This document shows positions 7,933 through 16,205 of a DNA stretch of 18,947 nucleotides, in pieces. The DNA is from Willaertia magna. Taxonomy: Eukaryota; Heterolobosea; Eutetramitea; Acrasida; Naegleriidae. The stretch covers positions 1 through 18,947 of the forward strand of contig CADWAF010002558.1 of NCBI GenBank assembly GCA_902984215.1, written 5' to 3'. Numbering within the stretch: position 1 is the first letter of the stretch; each line of letters opens with the position of its first letter. The notes beneath the pieces are model-generated. The model did no database searches. It saw nothing but the letters and a program-made list of their open reading frames with translations, and had not been told where the DNA came from. The translations under genes were made by a program, and so were the position numbers.

Positions 7933-8161
7933 ATTTGTAGTTTTTGTATTTAATTGTTGTTTACTTAATTACGTTATGTTAAAAATTGTTATTGCCATTA
8001 TAAAACGCTAGAAATACAGTTGACTTGACCACAACCCTGTTGTCAATTTGTTCAAATTATTATTTAACTCTAATTTACTAAGCACCGAAACAACACAAAA
8101 AAACTTTTTGATTATGGTTCAATTTAAAGGAGTGTTACAAAAAACTATTTTACCAAAAAAT
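7933..8161. other. Convergent intergenic region (3' ends of both neighbours)
   Basis: The upstream gene ends at 7932 and the channel gene ends at 8162 on the other strand, so this 229-bp stretch should hold both polyadenylation regions. AT-rich words are everywhere, so no particular poly(A) signal can be singled out. No further gene is seen. Confidence 0.5.
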
Positions 8162-10474
8162 TTATTCTTGAATTAAAGTTAAATTATTTTTCTTATTCCA
8201 CTCTTCCATCATTAACTTTAAATCTTGTTGTTGCTGTTTACAAGCCATCAATAAATTTTCTTGTCTTTGAATTAACAATTGCAATAAAGCTTCATCTATC
8301 AACATTGTTGGCATTGTTTGCATTATTGGAGGTGGTGTATAACCTCTACCATTTGCCATCGAATCAACATTACTATAAGGATTAGAATCAAATAAAAAAT
8401 CATCTGGATTAAATATTGCACTTGGTTCTGAATTATAAGGCATTTGCATTGACGATGATGAATTAATGTAAGGCATTTGCATTGTTGAATTGTAATTATT
8501 ATTCAGAGGATGATTATTATCGCTAGTAATACTACTAACACTTATATTATCATTATTATGTAAATTTAATAAATTACTTGTACTTGCAGTACTTGTTGCA
8601 GTACTCATTAAACTACTTGTACTTGGACAACGTGCAAATCCACCACCTTTTTCTTCATCAAAATGATAATGATGACTATCCCATTCATTTCCACTAATAT
8701 TATATCCACTCATCACTGGATTATTATTTACAATACCTCCATTTATACCAACACTATTATTTACAACAATACCACTATTCAATGGAGATGTCACTAACTG
8801 TTTTTGTTCCTTTCCCAACTGTTCCTGTAATTGTTCCAAACTCTGTTGTTGACTGTTATTCATTCCATTCATTCCACCAACAACCATACCATTAACAACA
8901 ACACTATCATTTTGATTATGCTCAATTACATCAAACTCATCTTCCTCTTCATCCAAAATCCCACTAGCTTTTCTCTTTGCCATCTCTCTAGCATATTCAT
9001 CTAATAATTTTGAATAATTCCCACCAACAGCCATTGAAGGTAATGCCATAATCATTATTCCACTTAAAATTGTTAAAATTGCAATCATCCTTCCAGGTAC
9101 AGTAATTGGTGTAACATCACCATAACCAACTGTAGCTAAAGAAACAATTGAAAACCACATACAAACCATAATATTAGAAAATGGACTGGTTTGACCATCT
9201 GATCTTAACCATTCATTAAGTCTAGAATCAAAATCACCACGTTCTGCATAATAAATTAATGTAGAACTAATTAAAGCACCCATTACAACTAAAATTGCTA
9301 AAGAAATTAATAATTCAAATGATCTTTTAATTGAAACTAATAATAATTGAAATTTTGCTGAAAATCTAGTTAATTTTAATAATTTTAATAAACGTAAAAC
9401 ACGAAAGACAGTTAAAGTTTGTGCATAAAATTGTTCTGATAAATCTGTTGATAATAATAAAATATCAATCCAAAAACTTGTAAAACTTAACACATCAATA
9501 ATATTCATTGGATTTAAAATAAAATGTTTAAAATCACCAAAAGAATGAACATATGCAATCATTCTTAATAAATATTCAAATAAAAAATATAAAGATAAAA
9601 AACATGTGATAATTAACCACATAATTTCAAATTGAAAAAAAAAGGGAAAACTTCTTAAAATTAAACAAACAGTTTGTATGATTGTCATTAATGAAGAGAT
9701 AATGGTAACTATCATTGCTGTATAACTAGAACGTGGATGTTCTAGGATTAAATATAAAGTTTGTTTCCATGTTCTTTCCTTTTTATTTTTTGGTATACTT
9801 TTAATGATAGAAATAGTTCTTTTAGATTTAAAGAGTCTTGTATTATTTTCTAGATAGATGGCTATATCTAGAGATTTACGAGAGTTATATTTATCTTCTT
9901 CTATAATTTGTTTATTTACTTGTTTAATTAGTTCCTTTTCTTTTTTAATTTCTTTTTTTGTTGTTGTTGTTGGATTAGTATTGTTGTTTATTGAATTTGT
10001 TGGACTTGTTGGGGAGATCATGTTTGTTGTATGATGTTGTTGTTGTTCCGATGGAGAGGTAGTACATGATGATGATGATGATGTTGGAGAAAGTAAAGTG
10101 GTATGTTTATTATTGTTATTATCGGAATGTTGTTGTTGTTGGGTAGTATTCGTTGGATTATTGTTGGTATTAGAAGTAGTAGATGAAGTGATAAGGCTTG
10201 TTGGTAATATCATCATATGACAATCATCTTGTTGTTGAGATTCATCATGATGAGAAAGATATTGTTGAGAACCAATAGAAGATGAAGTTAAATTATTATT
10301 TGTAGGAGCATGTATGGATAGAATAAAATCGTTATTGTTGTTGTTATTATTATTATTTATTGTTGTTGTAGTATTGTTATTATTATTAGGGATTGGAGTA
10401 GTTGTAGTTATTGGAGTTGTAGTGAGATGATTTAAAAAGTCAGAAAGATTATCTCTATTGGCATCGTCATTCAT
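8162..10474 (-). CDS. Voltage-gated potassium channel (Kv type), 6TM
   Basis: This is a 770-residue plasma-membrane channel subunit, expected to work as a tetramer and conduct K+ on depolarisation. Segments in order: S1 about 251-273, preceded by the Kv-like signature LYLILEHPRSSYTA; S2 284-306 with Glu300; S3 323-342 with Asp327; S4 355-373 with charges at every third position (Arg358, Arg361, Lys364, Lys367, Arg370); S5 377-408; pore loop with TVGYGD at 448-453; S6 about 459-485. The T1 tetramerisation domain usual in Shaker-type channels is absent. The N-terminus is a 190-residue low-complexity Asn/Thr/Gln/Ser region. The S6 Pro-Val-Pro bend is replaced by PSMAVGG. The C-terminus ends in a probable coiled coil (about 727-760) that may supply assembly. 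The start is the first in-frame ATG at 10472-10474, and no introns are needed. The family call is very firm; the subtype is not. Confidence 0.95.
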   Translation of the reverse strand: MNDDANRDNLSDFLNHLTTTPITTTTPIPNNNNNTTTTINNNNNNNNNDFILSIHAPTNNNLTSSSIGSQQYLSHHDESQQQDDCHMMILPTSLITSSTTSNTNNNPTNTTQQQQHSDNNNNKHTTLLSPTSSSSSCTTSPSEQQQHHTTNMISPTSPTNSINNNTNPTTTTKKEIKKEKELIKQVNKQIIEEDKYNSRKSLDIAIYLENNTRLFKSKRTISIIKSIPKNKKERTWKQTLYLILEHPRSSYTAMIVTIISSLMTIIQTVCLILRSFPFFFQFEIMWLIITCFLSLYFLFEYLLRMIAYVHSFGDFKHFILNPMNIIDVLSFTSFWIDILLLSTDLSEQFYAQTLTVFRVLRLLKLLKLTRFSAKFQLLLVSIKRSFELLISLAILVVMGALISSTLIYYAERGDFDSRLNEWLRSDGQTSPFSNIMVCMWFSIVSLATVGYGDVTPITVPGRMIAILTILSGIMIMALPSMAVGGNYSKLLDEYAREMAKRKASGILDEEEDEFDVIEHNQNDSVVVNGMVVGGMNGMNNSQQQSLEQLQEQLGKEQKQLVTSPLNSGIVVNNSVGINGGIVNNNPVMSGYNISGNEWDSHHYHFDEEKGGGFARCPSTSSLMSTATSTASTSNLLNLHNNDNISVSSITSDNNHPLNNNYNSTMQMPYINSSSSMQMPYNSEPSAIFNPDDFLFDSNPYSNVDSMANGRGYTPPPIMQTMPTMLIDEALLQLLIQRQENLLMACKQQQQDLKLMMEEWNKKNNLTLIQE

Positions 10475-10993
10475 TTGTTGTTGTTGTTGTTAAGTATTTA
10501 TTATTATTTATTATTTGTTTGTGTTTGATTGGGGTTGTAGTTATTGGGTTATATTATTTACTTGCCAAGGGTGACCAAAGTTGATTCTTTTTAGAAGAAG
10601 GGCTTTGAATGACTATTTGTTTTTAAATTGTTGTAGGTCAGGTATTATTGAGAGCTAGGCCAAGTTTTTTTTTTTTGCAATAATAAAAATTAATTATTTT
10701 TTTATTTTTATTTTTTTATTTTATTTTTGACCTTTGGGTAAAATTCAGTTTTCGAAAATGGATGAATCTCTATAAATGTAGTTTGGGTATAAATAAAAGA
10801 TCTTGCCTATTTGGTTTTAATTTTTATTTTCATACTTAATAATTTTTATACCATTGATTGTAAAGTTTATAATTTCACTTGTAACCAACGATTTAAATAA
10901 TTTCAAAAAATTATTCAATAAAAATTATACATTAGCTAGTGGTTTTGCAAATTTAAAAAATGGACAAATGAAAATTATAAAAAAAATAAATAA
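10475..10993. promoter_or_regulatory. Divergent promoter region between the Kv channel (-) and the SUKH-like gene (+)
   Basis: This 519-bp region has a thirteen-T run near 10663-10675 and a T-rich tract at 10690-10730. A TATAAATA word at 10788-10795 could be a TATA box for the + gene about 200 bp upstream of its ATG, though such words are common in this DNA. Two tiny upstream frames precede the + gene: ATG GAC AAA TGA (10960-10971), and a nine-codon frame starting at 10968 whose TGA overlaps the gene's ATG. Confidence 0.45.
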
Positions 10994-11929
10994 ATGATGG
11001 CAAGCAATGACAGTAAAAGTTTTAAAGAATTCTTTCAAGATTTAGGAATAGACATAAAGCCTAGAAATTGCTTTCCGAATATGAAACCATTAGGTGGATC
11101 ATCTATCCAATTAATAAATAAAGAATTAGAAAATGAAAGTCATCATTTTCAGCCTCCAAAAGACTATCTAGCCTTCTGTAATGAAATTGGTAGTGGTAAA
11201 CTAGGTAGAGTACATATCTATGGTATATATGAAAGATCTATTGGTTATCTATTTGATTTTCGTTCCCATACAGAAAGATTACAGCATGAATTACAATTCT
11301 TAATAAAACGTTCAGATCCTAAAGAACAATTGCTTTTACTAAAAAGTGGAGAAGTTGATCTCTTACATGATGAAAAGAAGAAAGAAGATGATGAAAATTC
11401 AGAAGAAGAAGAAGAAGATAAAGAAATTACTTTTAGTCAACCAAGAACGTTAATGAGAAATTATGAACAAACTTTTAGTCAATTCGTTGTATTCGCAAGA
11501 GATGCACTAGAAGAAACTTTGTATTACGTTTGGAAAAGAAATAATAATAGCAATTCTTTAAATAAACATGAAATTTGGCTTATTGAATATGACGAGAGAG
11601 AAAGCGATGTAAGACCTCCAATTTTGTTATGTAAAGGAGAAGATGAAGAAGAACAAGAAGGTTGTTTAAAAGAATTTATTGAAAAGATTTGTATTGGAAA
11701 TTATATTCATGAAAATGATTTACATAGTGTTGCTTATTATAGAGAGAAGAATGATAGGGAAGAAGAAGAAGAAGAATTGAATGGAAAAGATTGTAAAGAT
11801 TGTGAAGAAGAAGAAGAAGAACAAGAAATTGATAAAGTATTTATTCCAACGTTAGCGCCTATTGCAATAATTGAACAAATAGAAGAATTAAATCAAAAGT
11901 TATTATTACAAGTGTCTGACAGCAAGTAG
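10994..11929 (+). CDS. SUKH/SMI1-KNR4-like domain protein
   Basis: This is a 311-residue acidic protein. The stretch PPKDYLAFCNEIGSGKLGRVHIYG (residues 54-77) fits the core of the SUKH (SMI1/KNR4) fold, in which a Pro-x-x-[YF]-x-x-F motif is followed by a Gly-rich turn and a beta strand. Later pieces also fit: the strand FVVFARDALEETLYYVW (164-180), HEIWLIEYDE (192-201) and the terminal helix CLKEFIEKIC (224-233). Acidic Glu runs at 130-144, 255-261 and 271-277 look like inserts. In yeast KNR4/SMI1 regulates cell-wall synthesis; in bacteria SUKH proteins are mostly immunity proteins of toxin systems. No such role is shown here. The next gene on the same strand begins 218 bp downstream. A nine-codon upstream frame ends in a TGA that overlaps the start ATG. 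The domain call rests on pattern only. Confidence 0.6.
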   Translation: MMASNDSKSFKEFFQDLGIDIKPRNCFPNMKPLGGSSIQLINKELENESHHFQPPKDYLAFCNEIGSGKLGRVHIYGIYERSIGYLFDFRSHTERLQHELQFLIKRSDPKEQLLLLKSGEVDLLHDEKKKEDDENSEEEEEDKEITFSQPRTLMRNYEQTFSQFVVFARDALEETLYYVWKRNNNSNSLNKHEIWLIEYDERESDVRPPILLCKGEDEEEQEGCLKEFIEKICIGNYIHENDLHSVAYYREKNDREEEEEELNGKDCKDCEEEEEEQEIDKVFIPTLAPIAIIEQIEELNQKLLLQVSDSK

Positions 11930-11994
11930 TATTGATTATATATATCAGCACTATTAGTAATAATTTGATTGTAAAGATTTTACAATTATTGTAA

Positions 11995-12147
11995 ACTATT
12001 TTTTTAAAGACCAATAATAACAATACAAAATCTAAATTAAAAGAAAAATTATTAAATAAAATTCAAAAAAATAATAATACAAAAGATAATAATTTATTTA
12101 AAATTGTACCATTTGATAATAAAATTAAAAAAGAATTAAAAAAGAAA
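11995..12147 (+). other. In-frame, ATG-less open extension upstream of the NYN-like gene
   Basis: The frame of the next gene stays open 51 codons upstream of its first ATG, back to a TAA at 11992-11994, and reads like protein (KSKLKEKLLNKIQKNNNTKD, then NNLFKIVPFDNKIKKELKKK). There is no ATG in it. A run of T followed by AAAG at 12002-12009 resembles a 3' splice site, so this may be the start of an exon whose upstream exon I cannot place. Confidence 0.35.
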
Positions 12148-13494
12148 ATGAATAAAAATATTTCAATTGAATTGTTATTACCTTCATTAACTAATAATAA
12201 TAACTCAACTATTAAACAAGAAAATGAAGAAGAAAATGAAAAAGAAATGAATGAAGAAATGAATGATAATAATGAAGAAATGGAAGAAGAAGAAATGAAT
12301 ACTAAAATTGTTAATAATAATACTAAAAATAGTATCAATACTAAAAATAGAGAAATGTTAACAACAATAAATGATGAAGAAAATGATGAAAATGATGAAG
12401 AAGATTTAGATGATTATTTAATTAAATATTCTCAACATTTATTAGAACAACAATTAGATGATGATGATACTACCAATTATAGTAATATTAAAACTAATAA
12501 TGAATTTAATACAATTGCTAAAAATTCAACATTTTATTCACAACAATTAGAATTAAATAGTAAAAATCAACAAGAAGCAAATCCAATTGGTTATTTCTTT
12601 ACTTCTTTATGTAAATATTCTAATAATAGTAATAACACTACTTCCATAAATAGTAATAATTTAAATGAAAATAATAATGAAACTTATAATTTATATAATC
12701 CATTTGGTAAAACATTACGTAATTTATATAAAAATAAAATATTAAATAAATCTAAATTAAGTAATAATCATACAGATAAAAATAGAATGTTAGGATGGAC
12801 ATGTCAATCAAATGAAAAATGGATGAAATTTAATTATGAAAAAGAAATGGCATGTCGTTGTAAACAATGTGATTTAAATAGATTTGAAAAATTAAATAAA
12901 AAATATGAATTTAAAAATATAATTTTAATTGATTTAGATAATATTGGTATTTTACCATTTTGTAAAACTATTGACAATACTACCAATAATGGAAATACTA
13001 ATAATGGAAATTTAGAAAGTTTATTAAAATTAAATTTTGGATGGTTTTTTTATAATGGATTTATGGATATTAAACAATCTAATGAATATAAAATATTTGA
13101 TTGTTTTAATTTTATTATTGATGAAGATGTTTACAATAAAAATAAAATAATTAAAGATGATTACAATGAAGATGATAATGAAGAGGAAAGAGAGAATGAT
13201 TTAAAAAAGAATGAATGGATTGAAAGTTATTTAAAAGAAAAGAAAGAAATATATGGTAATACTATATTTGGTATATTATATAAATATGGACATTTAATGA
13301 TGAGTCAAACAAATTTACAAAAACAATCAGCTGATATTGCATTATTATCTATTTTAGAATATTTAATTAATAAGAATTATCATTTATGTTATAATATTAA
13401 AATATTTACAAGAGATATTGAATTACAAAATAGTGCAAAGAAATTATTTAATGGAGTTAAAATTATTACAAAAGATTTTGAAAAACATTTATAA
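12148..13494 (+). CDS. Putative NYN/PIN-like ribonuclease domain protein with acidic N-terminus
   Basis: This protein has 448 residues from the first ATG, although the frame is open further upstream. Residues 18-110 are low-complexity Asn/Glu/Asp. Residues 215-245 hold Cys219 and a CRCKQC cluster (236-241) that could bind zinc. From about 255 the chain fits a PIN-like/NYN nuclease: strand NIILIDLDNIG (257-267) with Asp262, Asp264 and Asn265; helix KQSADIALLSILEYL (392-406) with Asp396; strand YNIKIFTRDIEL (415-426) with Asp423; and a closing VKII strand. These acidic positions match the metal-binding set of PIN-like RNases. A 70-residue Lys/Asp/Glu-rich insert lies between. The substrate is unknown and would be RNA by family. 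The gene follows the SUKH-like gene on the same strand. The fold call is by motif pattern and is moderate. Confidence 0.5.
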   Translation: MNKNISIELLLPSLTNNNNSTIKQENEEENEKEMNEEMNDNNEEMEEEEMNTKIVNNNTKNSINTKNREMLTTINDEENDENDEEDLDDYLIKYSQHLLEQQLDDDDTTNYSNIKTNNEFNTIAKNSTFYSQQLELNSKNQQEANPIGYFFTSLCKYSNNSNNTTSINSNNLNENNNETYNLYNPFGKTLRNLYKNKILNKSKLSNNHTDKNRMLGWTCQSNEKWMKFNYEKEMACRCKQCDLNRFEKLNKKYEFKNIILIDLDNIGILPFCKTIDNTTNNGNTNNGNLESLLKLNFGWFFYNGFMDIKQSNEYKIFDCFNFIIDEDVYNKNKIIKDDYNEDDNEEERENDLKKNEWIESYLKEKKEIYGNTIFGILYKYGHLMMSQTNLQKQSADIALLSILEYLINKNYHLCYNIKIFTRDIELQNSAKKLFNGVKIITKDFEKHL

Positions 13495-13970
13495 ATTGTT
13501 ATACTTAATTATTTATTAAATTATTTGTGTTTAGTTTCTTTAAAATAAATGAATTTCATAGTGATCTACTTATTCATTCCAAATCTAGATTTTGATTATT
13601 CCATTTGCATGTAAAAATGACAAATATATTAAGTGCATCATCTTAGAGATTTTTGGTTCCTCTAAGCGGCTTTTAAGCCTTCCCTTTTTTCACTTTTTGT
13701 CAACAATCATTTCATTCGATAAGGAAAGAGCAGTTCACTATCTATAATCCACATCATTCAAAAATCACGTTTCATTGAAAAAAAATTGGCCCCCCAACAG
13801 CCAACAATCAACGAACACACAACAAACGCAAATAACAACATACAAAAAATATTAAAGCAATTAATTATACCAGAAATACTTTATTGAACAAGAAGAACTC
13901 ATTAACTGAATCGTAAATTTGCATTTACTTTTATTGTGTGAATATAAAAAAGAATAAAAGAGAGATAGAA
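13495..13970. promoter_or_regulatory. Intergenic region and leader of the RGS gene
   Basis: The first part is the 3' flank of the nuclease-like gene. Two adjacent inverted repeats lie at 13642-13679. A C/A-rich tract at about 13788-13850 and the sequence up to 13970 hold no ATG, so they look like a 5' untranslated leader. No RNA gene is recognised. Confidence 0.45.
13642..13679 (+). repeat. Two adjacent short hairpins
   Basis: The first is CTTAGAG (13642-13648), an 11-base loop, then CTCTAAG (13660-13666), a perfect 7-bp stem. Immediately after it comes GGCT-TTTA-AGCC (13668-13679). Together they stand out by base composition from the flanks. The function is unknown; they could be an operator-like element or a structured RNA segment. 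Confidence 0.45.
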
Positions 13971-16205
13971 ATGAGTATGGTTAAAAGCAATAATAATACT
14001 ATAATAATTAATGATTTAAATAGAGAAACAATAGATTTATCTATATTATCTAATGCATTAAAACAATATGATGAAGAACATCATGATGATTTAATTACTT
14101 CATCATCTCAACATTCTTCCTTTACTTCCATAACTACATCAACAACAACAGCAGATAATACAAGTAATTCATCATTACTATCATCAACATCCTCTACACA
14201 TAACAGTAGTAATAGTAATATAAGTACTAACAGTAGTAATATCAATACTAACAATTATAATAATAAAATAACATTATCACCACTGATAAGTCCAGAGTTA
14301 CAAACGAAAGAAGAACGTAGAAAGAGTAAATCATTTACTTTTTTTAAAAGTAAAACATCATCTCCCATAAAGAGCAGTAATAATAATAAATTAAATGAAA
14401 AGAATATTTCACCACCATCTCCTACCACTAAAAAAGGAAATTCAAATGTTGCAGCTGCATTACTTTTAGAAAATAATAAAAAAAAGAGATCAGAAAGTAA
14501 TAACAGTAATAATGAAAGTAATAATTCCACAACAACAACAACTACTACTACAACTAGTAATAATAATGTAAATATAAAAATACCATTATTAAATTTAGGT
14601 AATGCTCTTACTAGTAATACAACAACAAGTAATAATAGTAATGGTAATGGAACGCCAAAATTAAATTTATTATCTATAAATAGTAGTAGAGTAGTAGGTA
14701 GTAGTGATCATCATACTAATGTATCAGTATTAGCAACACCTAGAGGTGAAAAACAACCAATAACAAAAAGTAAATCTACCTTTTTCTTTCAAAGAAGAAA
14801 ATCATTATCTTCAATTAATAATAGTCCAACAGGTACAACTATAAATACTTCTATAAATGGTAGTAATGGTAATAATGAAGATGTTCCACCACCACCAACG
14901 AATATTATTCCAATTAAACAAATTAAAAAAAATTATTTAAAACAACAACAATTAGATAATAATTCTATAAATAGTAATAATAATAATAATAATATAATAA
15001 ATATAGATATGAATATATTAAATCAATTAATGATAAGTAATACAGGTTATTCTATTTTACAAACAAGTATGAAACATGTTATTTTATTAATTTTTATAAA
15101 ATATTTAGGTTGTCAACAATGTCAAAAAATATTAAATGATTTACAATTCTATTTAAGTAGATTTTTAACTTGTAATATTATACCAATTATATGTCATCAA
15201 GAAGATTATGATAAAGCTAATGATTATTTAAATAATTCATTAGATATTTATAGTAATAATACTATATTTGGGAATAAAGAAATGTTAAATTTATTACATT
15301 GTCAAGTGACAAGTGATATAATTGAGAATTTTAATTTAAAAAAGGAAAAATTTTCATTAAATCAAGTACCAAATAAGATTAAATCTATTTTTAAAGAAAA
15401 TAAATTAAAAAAACCAAAAGAAATGAAAATTTATAAATTAGGAATGTTTTTAGTTGAATTTGGAAATGTTAAAAAATATTTTATTGAATCTAAAAATAGT
15501 AATAAACCAAATATATTAAATATAATTTTAGAATTAAATAAAAATAAAGAAATGGATAAATTCTTTCCTGATTTATTAAAAATATATCCAAATTTAGAAA
15601 TGTTTATTAGAAAAGAGAGAAATAGTATTTCCTTATCTGGAAATTATTTACAAAATACTTTACAAAATACATCAACAATAACAATAGATACTTTACAAAA
15701 TAATGAAATTACATTAAATAAAGTAATTGAAAATATTAAATATAGAAATTATTTTAAAGTATTTTTAGCAAGTGAATTCTCTTCAGAATTAATTCTATTT
15801 ATAGAACAAGTAGAAATGTATCAAATGATTTATCGAATGGAAGAAAAGAGAAAAGAAGAATTAAATGATTATTTTTCAGATTTAATTGATTCTACAATTA
15901 TAGAAGATTTTAATTCTAATAATAGTAATAATAATACTATAAATAGAAATGTAGAAACGGAAAGAAAAGCAAATTATATATTAAAACATTTTTTAACATT
16001 TGATGCAATGTTTCAAATAAATACAAATCAAAAAAGGATATTAAATATTGAAAATACAATTAAAGAGAGAGGATATACATTTAATTTATTTGATGATGTT
16101 ATTCATGATATTACAAGTACAATGTTAAAATATAGTTTTAATAGATTTAGAGAAACTGATTTGTATAAAGAAATGTTACAAAAAATTAATGATGGAACTT
16201 TATAA
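13971..16205 (+). CDS. Peroxiredoxin-like (AhpC/TSA_2, PRXL2-type) domain fused to an RGS domain
   Basis: The first ATG in this frame is at 13971, giving 744 residues; GTG at 13938 is only an upstream in-frame codon. The first 340 or so residues are low-complexity Asn/Ser/Thr with basic-Ser patches (RRKSKSF, QRRKSLSS) that look like phosphorylation sites. The next region, nucleotides about 15039-15580, matches the peroxiredoxin-like 2 fold: strand VILLIFIKYLGCQQCQKILN with a Cys-x-x-Cys (Cys381 and Cys384 from this ATG) at the position of the redox centre, then NNTIFGNKEMLNLL, then LGMFLVEFGNVKKYF. The C-terminus, from nucleotide about 15720, is an RGS domain: YRNYFKVFLASEFSSELILF, then LFDDVIHDITSTMLKYSFNR and the closing LYKEMLQKI. 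RGS domains speed GTP hydrolysis by G-alpha, so this is probably a cytosolic G-protein regulator. Redox control through the CxxC is inference. Confidence 0.85.
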   Translation: MSMVKSNNNTIIINDLNRETIDLSILSNALKQYDEEHHDDLITSSSQHSSFTSITTSTTTADNTSNSSLLSSTSSTHNSSNSNISTNSSNINTNNYNNKITLSPLISPELQTKEERRKSKSFTFFKSKTSSPIKSSNNNKLNEKNISPPSPTTKKGNSNVAAALLLENNKKKRSESNNSNNESNNSTTTTTTTTTSNNNVNIKIPLLNLGNALTSNTTTSNNSNGNGTPKLNLLSINSSRVVGSSDHHTNVSVLATPRGEKQPITKSKSTFFFQRRKSLSSINNSPTGTTINTSINGSNGNNEDVPPPPTNIIPIKQIKKNYLKQQQLDNNSINSNNNNNNIINIDMNILNQLMISNTGYSILQTSMKHVILLIFIKYLGCQQCQKILNDLQFYLSRFLTCNIIPIICHQEDYDKANDYLNNSLDIYSNNTIFGNKEMLNLLHCQVTSDIIENFNLKKEKFSLNQVPNKIKSIFKENKLKKPKEMKIYKLGMFLVEFGNVKKYFIESKNSNKPNILNIILELNKNKEMDKFFPDLLKIYPNLEMFIRKERNSISLSGNYLQNTLQNTSTITIDTLQNNEITLNKVIENIKYRNYFKVFLASEFSSELILFIEQVEMYQMIYRMEEKRKEELNDYFSDLIDSTIIEDFNSNNSNNNTINRNVETERKANYILKHFLTFDAMFQINTNQKRILNIENTIKERGYTFNLFDDVIHDITSTMLKYSFNRFRETDLYKEMLQKINDGTL
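15648..15671 (+). repeat. LQN-coding repeat in the RGS gene
   Basis: Two 12-bp units, TTACAAAATACT and TTACAAAATACA, encode LQNTLQNT in the linker just before the RGS domain. A third copy (ACTTTACAAAATAAT, about 15690-15704) follows. This is the same unit, in the same frame, as in the membrane glycoprotein and the SQR gene. Confidence 0.7.

Noticed and set aside
13938..13970. GTG as start of the RGS-gene frame
   Set aside because: It is only the upstream limit of the open frame. The first ATG is at 13971 and eukaryotic initiation at this GTG has no support.
14255..14530. Leu-rich minus-strand frame in the RGS gene
   Set aside because: It is the complement of Asn/Ser/Thr codon runs with no features of its own.
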